Shown here: piece after piece, positions 55,136 through 64,000 of the stretch
Numbering within the stretch: position 1 is the first letter of the stretch
How the letters are laid out: each line of letters begins with the position of its first letter
Assembly: GCF_050624435.1 (NCBI RefSeq)
Contig: NC_134539.1
Coordinates: 42,440,001-42,504,000, forward strand
Source: Tenrec ecaudatus
Taxonomy: Eukaryota; Chordata; Mammalia; Afrosoricida; Tenrecidae
Length of the DNA: 64,000 bases
Reading direction: 5' to 3'
Translations under genes and position numbers: made by a program
The notes under the pieces: generated by a model
Told to the model about the DNA's origin: nothing
Databases searched by the model: none
The model's input: only the letters and a program-made list of their open reading frames with translations

Positions 55136-56362
55136 ATGCTTATTAAGGATCAATATCTATGACAAGAAGGGGAAAGAAGCAGGAATGGGCAAAGGAGGAA
55201 TCTAACTGATACAGACCCCACTAAGGCTCAGCTAACCAGGCTGGGCATTCTGGAGCAAATAGAGATCCTCAGAGGATCTCGAGTCAGTCCCCAATCACCC
55301 AAACCGTTATTTCTTCATCTTGCTCTGTCGCGGACTACGACTGTCTCAGGAAGGATGTGGCCTCCGTTCTGCTGCTAGTGCAGACCCTCAGGAGCTGACA
55401 AGTCGAGGCTCCCCGCTGGCTCAGCCCTGGATCTGGACACGAAGCCCTGAGAAGAGGGTCTAGTTGTCACTACCGTGCAGGCCAGTCAGACAGGCACGCA
55501 GCAGTTGTTTCAGAAAGAAGAACTGAGTGAATAAGAGCGATGGGTCAGGGGTTCCTACTTACTCAGCTCTTCGCCTGGGGAAAGGGCCTGCACCCTTCAC
55601 CTGGACCCTTAATAGCCTATCCGGTAAGTAATTCTATTCTAGCACACGACCTTTTTGCTCCGGGATTTCATTTCTTCCAGAGCCTCAGCTAGCTGGAGCG
55701 TGTGTTCAGGGGTTGTTGTTGTTGTTGTTTTAGCTTTGTAGGGGCAGAAACACCTGTCTTTTCCTTTTTATGCAGACATGTTAAATGTCACTAATGCTCC
55801 AGTGTTATTTGTGGAGATGTATTTCATGACAATATGGGCCTTCCAGCATTAATCCCCCATCTTGAGAGGCGCTGCAGATCCTAGTGTCTATCCCTACAGT
55901 GAATAAATAGTCTGCTAAAACGAAAGCTAACTTTCGGGTTTAAACTCCTCCCTTAATAAGCCAACCACCAGCCACCTGTGTAACTGAGAAAAAGAAGCAG
56001 TTGAAAGTCGACCTGGCCTACAGAGCTGCACAGACATGACCAACAAGTCCTGACGTTTTGATATGAGAAGGCAGAAGCACAACAGCATCAAAGCCCCAGG
56101 TGTGGGCAAGACACCATCTTTGCAGCCTTGAATTCCAGTCCGCAGGTACAGAAAACCAATCAGGTGCCACTTCCTAAAGGACTGCTAGCCAGGACTTGTA
56201 GGCATCTTGACGTGAGTACCGCCATGCTTCTCTGCCTGGCTGAGACCGTGAGTGAGACTGCTTCTCTTTCAAACATGAGGCGTTTCTGTAGCTGCAGGGA
56301 GCAGCTTCGACAATGTTTGCTCACTTTCTCTGGATCCTGCTTGACTTCTGATTTTTTGGGTT
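55136..56362. other. Unassigned DNA
   Basis: No recognised repeat over 1.2 kb. It contains a 19-base palindrome at 55262-55280 (9-base arms, 1-base loop) and a (GTT)6 run at 55712-55729. Confidence 0.45.
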
Positions 56363-56925
56363 TGTTTGTTTTTTTAATCATTTTATTGGGGGCTCATACA
56401 ACTCTTATCATGATCCATACATCCATCCATTGTGTCAAGCACATTGGTACATTTGTTGCCATCAGTTTTTAAAACATTTTCTTTTTACTTGAGCCCTTGG
56501 TATCAGCTTCTCATTTTCCCCTCCCTCTCCCACCCTCGCTCCCTTTTGAACCCTTGCTAATTTGTAAATTTTATTACTTTTTTATGTCTTATACTAACCA
56601 ATGTCTCCCCTCACCCACTTTTCTGTTGTCCATCCCCCAGGTAGGGGTTTGTATGTAGATCAGTGTGATAGGCTCCCCCTTTCTCCCCCCACCTTACCCT
56701 CCTGGTATCGCTACTCTCATTATTGGTCCTGCGGGGGTCATCTGTCCTGGATTCTCTGTGTTTCCAGCTCTTCTCTGTACCCGTGTACATGCTCTGGTCT
56801 AGTCAGATTTGTAAGGTAGAATTAGGGTCATGATCGTCGGGGGGGGGGCATTAAAGAGCTAGAGGACAGTCGTACGCCTCATTTTGCTTTGAGCCTTGAG
56901 CAAGCAGCCTACTACCTATCTAATC
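56363..56925 (-). mobile_element. DR-2k dispersed retroelement, 5'-truncated
   Basis: Starts at the T-rich junction 'gtttttttaatcattttattgggggctcatacaactc' and ends at the complement of the truncation point near 56925, about 560 bases. Intermediate divergence. Confidence 0.85.
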
Positions 56926-57262
56926 CACCAGTTTCCACAACCTGGTGAGTCAGCAGTGCCACTTGGATGTAAATGAGGAATAGCTTCCAGAGAGACATCT
57001 GAATGTCAGATCTTGCAGTCACATGAGCCATTTCCTGAAGAGTTCATGGTCCTGGGAGTCACGGCCATGAACTGCGCAATCCTGGGAGGTGACGAAAGAC
57101 ACGAAAAGGAGCAGCGGTGACTGACGGCTGGGACAAGAGAGTGGTGTAGCATTTTGGAAAAGCCGGACGTTTGGGACAACTTTAACCACACTGGGTCCAT
57201 TATACTAATCTTTCTAAGGAAATTATCTGTACATTTGTGAATTGGGGTCAAGTTCTGTGCTT
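56926..57262. other. Unassigned DNA
   Basis: No recognised feature. Confidence 0.5.
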
Positions 57263-57460
57263 ACAAGTCTTGGTGGCACAGTGAGTAAAGTGCTCAGCTG
57301 CTAACCTACAGGTTTGTGGTTCCCACCTTCCTGCTGCTCTGTGGAAGAAAGATGTGACCATCTGCATCTGTAAAGATCTACAACCTTAGAAACCCGGTGC
57401 AGAACTTCTACTCCATGCTTCAGGGTCACTATGCATCAGAATTGACTTGATAGCAGCAGT
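57263..57460 (+). repeat. AfroSINE, near full length
   Basis: 'acaagtcttggtggcacagtgagtaaagtgctcagctgctaacc' to 'gggtcactatgcatcagaattgacttgatagcagc'. Confidence 0.85.
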
Positions 57461-57928
57461 CACTTCTGACCTATCCGATGACGAAGAAGAGGGACAAAGA
57501 GAGAGCAGGAGGAGACCTGCCAGCACAACCAAGCACGACACAGGGTCAGGTGTTCGGTCCACTAGCTTGTCATACAAAGCACATCTGGATGCTGTTGGGG
57601 AAGGCTTCCTTGCACATGCCACTTTTGTCTAAGACAAGAGCGAGGGGAAAGCAAGTCGGCAGAAAATGCAAACCCGGGCACCTCACCATCACAGCGTGCT
57701 GCTGCAGAGGCGCTTTCCAGACACCATTCCATCGAAGCCTCTCAGAAGCTCCCTATGTGGAGAAGACAGAGTATAATTGAAAATCATTTTTAACATTATT
57801 TTAAAGTTCAGTCAACTGATATTCAGATTCTGAGCAACTGCTCAAGGTCACACCTTGTCTTGAGTGCCAGGACTTGCTCCTCCAGCTAGGAACTCCAAAT
57901 GCAGCCCTCTCCCGCAGCCAACACCAAG
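57461..57928. other. Unassigned DNA
   Basis: No recognised feature. Two overlapping plus-strand frames (57447-57780) have no motif. Confidence 0.45.
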
Positions 57929-58137
57929 CTATAAAAGAGTGGTTCTCAACCTGTGGGTCGCGACCCCTTTGGGGGTCAAGTGATCCTTTGACAGGGATTG
58001 CCCGATTCATCACAGTAGCAAAATGACCGTGATGAAGTAATAACGAAAATAATGTTATGGTTGGGGGGTCACCACCACATGAGGAACTGTAGGAAAGGGT
58101 CACAGCATGAGGAAGGTTGAGAACCCCTGACATAAAA
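57929..58137 (+). mobile_element. SPIN hAT MITE, copy 2
   Basis: The element is 57937-58129 (193 bp), GAGTGGTTCTCAACCTGTGG...AGGTTGAGAACCCCTG. The target copies are CTATAAAA (57929-57936) and ACATAAAA (58130-58137), 6 of 8 identical, and the first fits nTnnnnAn. It aligns with copy 1 over its whole length, including the same internal structure, so both derive from the same non-autonomous subfamily. Confidence 0.95.
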
Positions 58138-59349
58138 TCTCCCCTGGCCTCCCTCCCCACCATGGCCAGAGAGGTAACCCCGGGTGAGCATAGAGAGACA
58201 TACTCAGTATACCAAATGAATTTCCCATGAGATAACAACTCTTTGGGGATTAACTTCTTAGGGAAAGTTTTCATTAATGAGCATGGTTTGAAGCCAACAC
58301 ATGAAATGAATGAAACTACGTTCTAAGCACACCCCAGAGATGCAAGAAGTCCTTTGTGTGTGGCCTTGGAAAAATTAAACTGTAAAACTTCAGACAGGCA
58401 TCCAGGAACCGTGTTTATCTCCAGCTGGGGTAGCAAGAAGCATTTTAGAGGACAAGATGGGGAAGACATTACTGAATAAAAGGGCCTCCCCAGACCAGTA
58501 GCAGCCAGCCCAGCAATTTCTCTTCCCATCACTGTAGCAATCCTGGGAACTCGGGGGCATTCGTGGACGTGCACACCACTGGAGACAATGTGTCTCTAGC
58601 GTTGCCTCGGATCGCGCAATTAGCAATGAAGAGGGGATAAGAGTCCTTAGACAAAAATGAGTTTGAGAAGCTGTGACTAAAGCAAGTTAAATGGCTATCT
58701 TGATTCCAGGACTCCTCCCCTTCCCCCCCCCCCTCCCGGGGGGACTCACACACACAGCAATGTGACTGCAAGCAACCACAAGTAGAAACTGATGGTCTGG
58801 ACAGCCAGTTCCGGTAGGACAAATACATGGCGTGTTTGCTTTCCCTTTCTCCCTCCGGTCCCCCTGATCATGAGACAAATTAATCACAGCACTCTGGCAC
58901 TGAGCCCGGGTGGAGTTCCCTAATCCTCAAAGCAGCACTCAACGAAGCCACTGCTAGTTCGTCATAAATGCACATCAGCTGTGAAATAAGAATGTCTGAC
59001 ACGCACCAGCATAGAATAAAGAGAGAGGTTCGGTACTCCCCAAGGTGTGACAGACAAAATGGGCCCAGACGGAAAGGACATGTTGGCTCCCGGGAAATCC
59101 TTTATTCCCCTCGGGATGAAAGGAGGAGCTGGGGGTCAGATCCCCTTTGTCATTGTCTTCTGAACACCAGCACAGTGCCCGCCCCTGGGGCCTCAGTGTG
59201 CGATTGGTGTGTGAATGTGTTAACACCAAGAACACCTGTCGTGATGCTTTCAGAAACTCCATAGTTCACATCTGGAGGTGAGCTATTAGGACCTGGCATA
59301 AAAATATTCCTTCTTGTGAATTCAGTTTCTTTTCTGCTATTTTTTTAAG
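58138..59349. other. Unassigned DNA
   Basis: No repeat recognised. A C-rich run and a C/G palindrome are at 58715-58745. A CpG-moderate block lies at 59030-59190. No exon signature. Confidence 0.45.
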
Positions 59350-59540
59350 TTCTCTTTATAGCCCCAAAACAGCTGTCATCGAGTTGACACTCACTCACAT
59401 CAGAGTAGGACCGCAGTCCATGGGCTTGTCGTGGACTCCATTTTCAGACACTGATTGCCACACCTTTCTGCCGATGCACCTCCGAGTAGACTTGACCCTC
59501 CCACCTTTCAGAGAACGACAAAGGGCCTCATAAATAACCT
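59350..59540 (-). repeat. AfroSINE, long type, antisense, diverged
   Basis: 'gctgtcatcgagttgacactcactcac' tail, 'attttcagacactgattgccacacctttctgccgatgcacctccgagtagacttg' long-type block and a worn head. Confidence 0.65.
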
Positions 59541-59664
59541 CATCCAGTGGGACAGAAAAGAAAATCACAAAGCAATTTAAAAGGAAGCACAAAGACTAAC
59601 ACCCACAGAGATAATACCACGAGGACATACTCAGACTTGACCTCTCCAAGCTTCAGCTGTTAAA

Positions 59665-59800
59665 AAAGAAATCAACCACCCAGCAATTCTGACTCATCTG
59701 ACTGTCTACCATGACAGAGTATAACTGTCACAATGGGGCTGGGGAACCTTTTCTCTGCCACGAGCATTTGGAGAATTATGACATTCATGAGTCCTACTGG
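59665..59800. repeat. AfroSINE tail fragment plus hAT-like piece
   Basis: 59665-59730 is an antisense AfroSINE/RTE tail. 59735-59800 ('ggggctggggaaccttttctctgccacgagcatttgg') resembles the end of a hAT-type element. Both are short. Confidence 0.45.
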
Positions 59801-59825
59801 CCAAGAATTTAATCTACTCAAGAAT

Positions 59826-60155
59826 CTTGAAAGTACCATGGACTGCTAGAAGTTCAAACTTGGAAGAAGTCAGGCCAGAGTGCTCCAGAGAGGCAAGGAT
59901 GGCGAGACGTCATCTTACATACTGTGGACATCTATCAAGAGAAACGCTGCCCTGGAGAAGGACATCGTGTTTGGTAAAGCAGAGGGCCTGAAAAAAAAAG
60001 AGGAAGGCCCTCCAAGAGATACCAGGGCTGCAACAATGGACTCCGGCATGGGAACAATTATGAGATGGCTCGGGACTGACCAAACAGTGTTCCATGCTCT
60101 GTCGTGTACAGGGTCACCGTGGGTCAGAACTGACTTGATGGGACCTAACAAACAC
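59826..60155 (+). mobile_element. RTE/BovB-type LINE 3' fragment, sense
   Basis: Sense copy running into the tail 'gggtcagaactgacttgatggg', the same tail as in AfroSINEs. The 118-residue plus-strand frame (59880-60236) is its decayed C-terminal coding part. Confidence 0.87.
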
Positions 60156-60261
60156 AAATGTGGTGGCTGGACCTGCATCTCTCCAGGGCAGCATATGGCA
60201 TTAGCTGGTATTGATGATTTTGCCAGCTTCATATAGCCCACAGACCGGACATGCCCCACAC

Positions 60262-60385
60262 CTGCAATCTTTACAGGAGATAGACACTAAGGTACAGAGA
60301 GGTTCAGTAACTTGCCAACTTAACACAGCTAATAAATAATGGCATTGGAATGCAGGTCTAGGACTCCAAGGTCCATTTAATTAAC
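60262..60385 (-). repeat. MIR SINE fragment, antisense
   Basis: 'acactaaggtacagagaggttcagtaacttgccaacttaacacagctaataaataatgg' is a clear complement of the MIR core. Confidence 0.82.
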
Positions 60386-60439
60386 AATTAAATGATAATA
60401 TTGAGTGGAAAGAAAGCAGAGTGGAGAACTATAAGTTTA

Positions 60440-60554
60440 ATATGCTTTTAGGGTAAGGGGGAGAGAAAGAAAAACCTCATGTTTGTTTGCACATATATCT
60501 ACATAAAGAGATTTTGGAGGACACACGAGAAACTACTAGCAGTTGTTATCTATG
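60440..60554 (+). mobile_element. Old L1 3' region fragment
   Basis: 'gagaaactactagcagttgttatctatggggag' follows an L1M 3' region. The LTR at 60560 interrupts it. Confidence 0.45.
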
Positions 60555-61121
60555 GGGAGTGAGATAGTTAAGGTTTATTGGGCCAACATGGCCCATGAAC
60601 ACATGTGGGATGAATTGAAGGGCGGAGAGATAAATGGCTCAGTGAGTCTCACCTGTCTTGTCTCTTGCTCTTAGATCATCGGACCAGTGTGTGGCTGCCT
60701 TGCTTGTTCTGTGCCTCCATTTGCAAGCTACACTACCTGTGGGACACCTAACTTGTGGACTGTGTTGCTGTAATTTGAGGTTTCTTCAAGACCTGCTTCG
60801 CCACACCACTGGAATGTACATCTCTTGAGCTGGGGACTGTTGGACCCTGTCATCTGGCTGACTGTTGGTGACCTGCCTTGCTGGTTGCTGCCTGTTCCTG
60901 GATCACCTAAATTGCTCTACAGAGGACTACCCGGTGGCCCTCAAGACTTGAAGGACTTCCAGTGTCTCACAACTGTCTCACAGGAGTGAGTTGCACTGAG
61001 CCATTTGTACTACTTTGTAATTTAATTGTTTCTTTCTTATGTTATACATCTATCTGTATAGATATATAATTATTAGCAATCTGGTTTTGTCTCTCTAGAG
61101 AACACTGTCTAACATAGGGAG
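60555..61121 (+). mobile_element. LTR, 557 bp, with perfect 5-bp target duplication
   Basis: The LTR proper is 60560-61116, flanked by GGGAG at 60555-60559 and 61117-61121. It is the same family as 54496-55059 in the opposite orientation, so the two could pair as an inverted repeat across 5.5 kb. No internal region. Confidence 0.9.
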
Positions 61122-61161
61122 CATGTAGATTCACAAAAGGGTATTAAAAATCTGATGAAAG

Positions 61162-62401
61162 AAATCTCTTAGAGGGGACTTAAAGGCTTGAAGATAAACA
61201 AGCGGCCATCTAGCTCAGAAGCAACAAAGTACACATGGAAGAACACACCAGCCTGTGTGATCGAGTGGTCCCGAAGGGATCAGTTACCAGGCATCAAAGA
61301 ACAAAAAATCATATCGTTGACTGCACACCTCCATGATAGGATCGCTGAAGACAAATGGGTGCATAAGCAAATGTGGTGAAGAAAGCTGATGGTGCCCGGC
61401 TATCAAAAGAGATAGTGTCTGGGGTCTTAAAGGCTTGAAGGTGAACAAGCGGCCATCTAGCTCAGAAGCAAAAAAGCCCACATGGAAGAAGCACACTGGC
61501 CAGTGCGATCACGAGGTGCCAAGGGACCAGGTATAAGACATCATGCAAAAAAAAAAGATATAAGTGTGTGTATGTATGTGTATATGTGTGTATATGTATA
61601 TGTATATATGTATATGTATATATATACCATATTAGATGAAGGGGGAAGTGCAGAGTGGAGACCCAAGGCCCAAGTGTCGGCCAATGGAGATCCCCTCATA
61701 GAGGTGTTTAGGAGAGGAGATGGGTTAATTAGGGTACGAGGTAGTACCGATGAAGAACACAGCTTTCCCCCAGATCCTGGATGCTTCCTCCCCCCAACTA
61801 CCATGATCCAAATTCTACCTTGCAGGGCTGGATAGGACAGAGGTTGTACACTGGTGCATATGAGGGCTGGAGGTACAGGGAATCCAGGGTGGATGATACC
61901 TTCAGGACCAAGGGTGTGAGGGGCAATGCTGGGAGAGTGGAGGGTGAGTGGATTGGAAAGGGGGAACTGATGACAAGGATCCACATGTGACCTCTTCCCT
62001 GGGAGAGGGACAGCAGAGAAGGGGGGAAGGGGGACTCCGGATAGGGCAAGATATGACAAAATAATGATGTATAGATTATCACGGGCACATGGGGGGGGAA
62101 GGGGAGGGAGGGGAAAAAAAAGAGGACCTGATGCAAGGGGCTTAAGTGGAGCGCAAATGCCTTGAGAATGATTGGGGCAGGGAATGTATGGATGTGCTTT
62201 ATACAATTGATGTATGTATATGTATGGATGGTGAAAAGAGTTGTATGAGTCCCTAATAAAATGTAAAAAAAGAAAAGAGGAGAAAAAAATGATTAGGGCA
62301 AAGACTGTACAGATGTGCTTTACACAACTGATGTGTGTATATGTGTGAACTGTGATAAGAATTGTATGAGCCCCAATAAATTGTTAAAAAAAATCTCTTA
62401 G
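61162..62401 (+). mobile_element. DR-2k dispersed retroelement, rearranged copy with target duplication
   Basis: The element is 61173-62390 (1218 bp), flanked by a perfect 11-base AAATCTCTTAG (61162-61172, 62391-62401). It has three unusual traits: a duplicated unit ('aaggcttgaag.t.aacaagcggccatctagctcagaagc' at 61187 and again at 61432), an internal (TG/TA) microsatellite (61563-61630), and a doubled 3' end (ends at 62262 and 62390 with A-rich sequence between). The 221-residue minus-strand frame (62206-61541) lies inside it and is not a gene. Confidence 0.92.
61563..61630. repeat. (TG/TA)n microsatellite
   Basis: Alternating T/G then T/A purine-pyrimidine dinucleotides within the DR-2k copy. 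Confidence 0.9.
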
Positions 62402-62639
62402 TGATTATCTGTGTCTATAGACACACATGCAGTGCGTGTGCACATACATGCAATAGAAAGAGTTGGCCCCAGATGGGGACTTGAAGATGGATAGAATAGA
62501 TGAATAAAGCCAATGACTATAAATACTGTTAGTATAAATCACACTCATGACCCAAAAATGCTTTTATGTATACATCTGGCATGGATGTATAACCTCATTT
62601 AAAATGGATTGTTGTAAAAGTACTCGTTCTGGGAAAACC

Positions 62640-62850
62640 TTTTCTGACAACCACAAGCAAAGTCAGTTTACCCCTCTCTGTGTTCTCATGTCTCTCTAGT
62701 GTGCTATGAGCCAATGTTTCCACGGCAAACCGAAGCCCTCATTCCTATCTCCTTCCCTGCATGTCACTCTGACCTCATCCGGGCTGGGAGTTCCTCAAAG
62801 AAGAGTTCTGGTTCTTTCCCTTTTGGATCCCCACAGGTAATACAGCGCCC
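62640..62850 (+). repeat. L2-like 3' end fragment
   Basis: 'ctgggagttcctcaaagaagagttctggttctttcccttttggatccccacagg' follows the L2 end ('ctgtgagctccttgagg.cagggact.tgtctt...atccccag'). Confidence 0.5.
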
Positions 62851-63744
62851 AGTGAGCGACCAGTACACCGGGAAGGGGGAACAGGAAAAGAGAGAAAGTG
62901 GGACCAGGATATCAAGCCGGTTCATTTTGATCTGAGTTCCAGCTCTGAGTGTGTGTTTCCATCCCAAATGTGCTGAATTGGAACCTTCACTTTAACAAGA
63001 ACACCTGGGACAATGAGACCCCTCTGAGGAGCTTGTAAAACTCAAGAGTCTGATCCAGTAGATCAGAAGCAATTTCCTAGCACAGGGTAGAGACAGGATG
63101 AACTGGTTCCAAGGCCAGCCAAGCGTGTGGACTCACTTCTCTGGAGGAAAGGGAGCTGACTGGGCCTGTAACAGGCCTCCCGCACATGGAGCCGGAAGAG
63201 GAAGTGAGAAGAAAGGGAAACGGAGCAATGCTGGTGGCAGCAGGGTCACCGGAGTTGGTGTCACAATGCAGCAACTCATGGTGTCAGCTAACCCGCTCCT
63301 GCTGGACAGTTGACCCAGGCCCACCCACCCCAACCCACCCCCACTGCCAGACCCCAGCTACTCTTCTCTCCCATTGGTCAAGGAGAAAGCCTTCTTTCTG
63401 ACCAATGGCAGGTGTTGTGGCCTGAACCACCGCACCCTGGCTTGCAGGTTACAGCAGGGACAGCACACTGGATGAAGGGTAACATCAACTCCAGGGATGC
63501 CTCTGCCTTGGCAGCCCGTCCCTGCCCAGCATCTGCCCACTACCGCTGGCCCACCTGTCAAGACCCCAGCCACCAGGGCCCTCTGACCCTGGAGTCACTT
63601 GGCTGTCACCACCCCTGAAAGTGTCTGGAAGTGTGCTTCATATCCCCTAGTGGCATCCTGCCTTGAAGAAAAATGTCCCCAACCCAGCTAAGACAGAAGG
63701 GCCAAGGAGGACTAGGGCCTGTAGTATCATACTCGGGGACCAAG
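62851..63744. other. GC-rich unassigned DNA
   Basis: Single-copy-looking, GC-rich DNA. A weak hAT (MER5-like) piece may lie at 63000-63070. Several overlapping frames on both strands (63077-63618) carry no motif. It holds the CCAAT palindrome at 63371-63408. Confidence 0.4.
63371..63408. promoter_or_regulatory. Paired inverted CCAAT boxes in a 10-bp perfect palindrome
   Basis: CCATTGGTCA (63371-63380) and its exact complement TGACCAATGG (63399-63408) are separated by 18 bases. Each arm holds a CCAAT box in the extended context favoured by NF-Y. A C-rich stretch with GC-box-like words is just upstream (63320-63350). Whether it acts as a promoter is inference only. Confidence 0.4.
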
Positions 63745-63940
63745 CTCACTGCCATCAAGTCGATTCTAACTCGAAACAACCCTCTAGGACTGGGCAGAAC
63801 TGCTCCCGTGGTATCTGAGACTGAGTCTTTACAGGAGCGCAAAGTCTCCTCTTCCTCCTGCAGAGCAGTGGGCGCTCTTGAAACCGCTCACCATTCGCTT
63901 AGCGGTCCAATAAGTAACCATTGCACCACCAGGGCGGACG
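63745..63940 (-). repeat. AfroSINE, near full length, antisense
   Basis: 'gctcactgccatcaagtcgattctaactcgaaac' to 'cttagcggtccaataagtaaccattgcaccaccagggc'. The head complement is well preserved. Confidence 0.88.
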
Positions 63941-64000
63941 GGGGGAATATTGTTACAAGGTAAAATAAGGGAGCCAGAATACCAAGTGAAGAAAAGGTGA

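Noticed and set aside
59880..60236. 118-residue plus-strand frame as a candidate gene
   Set aside because: It is the decayed end of an RTE LINE, with the LINE 3' tail in the same frame region.
61541..62206. 221-residue minus-strand open frame, the longest in the window
   Set aside because: It lies entirely inside the DR-2k retroelement at 61173-62390, in its antisense, and owes its length to the purine-rich sense strand. Other copies do not keep it open.
1..64000. CRISPR array, operons, prokaryotic or phage genes
   Set aside because: No regularly spaced repeats with unique spacers, no long tightly packed frames and no ribosome-binding patterns. The repeat content is mammalian throughout.

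Overview
The window reads as nuclear DNA from an afrotherian mammal, most likely a tenrec (lesser hedgehog tenrec or a close relative). About 27 copies of a tRNA-headed SINE of the AfroSINE type point to Afrotheria, and their 3' ends match the 3' end of RTE/BovB-type LINE fragments that are also present. Two copies of the SPIN family of hAT transposons narrow this further, because among afrotherians SPIN was reported from the tenrec. The species is inferred from repeat families, not from a gene.

I see no intact protein-coding gene and no convincing exon. Every longer open frame examined lies in a retroelement, crosses a repeat, or matches no family I recognise. The gene-derived sequences are a full-length, frameshifted RPL12 retropseudogene (about 5990-6545, minus) and a full-length U1 snRNA retrocopy (32878-33044, plus) with a 13-base target duplication. 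The window is intergenic or deep intronic DNA.

Layout. 0.1-4 kb: a decayed antisense RTE/BovB element split by a solo LTR (661-1179) and other insertions. 5-7.2 kb: a SINE with a tRNA-Gly-like head, the RPL12 pseudogene and a dispersed retroelement. 8.2-10.1 kb: a roughly 1.94-kb copy of that dispersed family, called DR-2k here (possibly catalogued as AFRO_LA; I cannot verify the name). 13-17 kb: a second solo LTR and the 3' half of an L1 with a duplicated 3' UTR. 19.4-20.3 kb: a CR1/L3 relic. 22-31 kb: AfroSINEs, MaLR-type LTR pieces, two adjacent DR-2k copies and a third. 31.7-35.3 kb: one old L1 cut by four later insertions, one of which contains the U1 copy. 36-41 kb: AfroSINEs, MIR and hAT relics. 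41.4 kb: first SPIN. 41.9-44.5 kb: a low-repeat tract. 44.5-45.2 kb: DR-2k with a perfect 15-base target duplication. 47.7-48.3 kb: an LTR. 51.8-52.7 kb: an internally deleted mariner. 54.2 kb: a 26-bp minisatellite. 54.5-61.1 kb: two related LTRs and the second SPIN. 61.2-62.4 kb: a rearranged DR-2k. 63.3 kb: a paired inverted CCAAT palindrome in GC-rich unique DNA.

Nothing here works as a pathway. The value of the window is as a record of transposition: horizontally acquired DNA transposons, LINE-SINE partnership, datable nested insertions and small unclassified retro-insertions. I did not find evidence for a new functional system.
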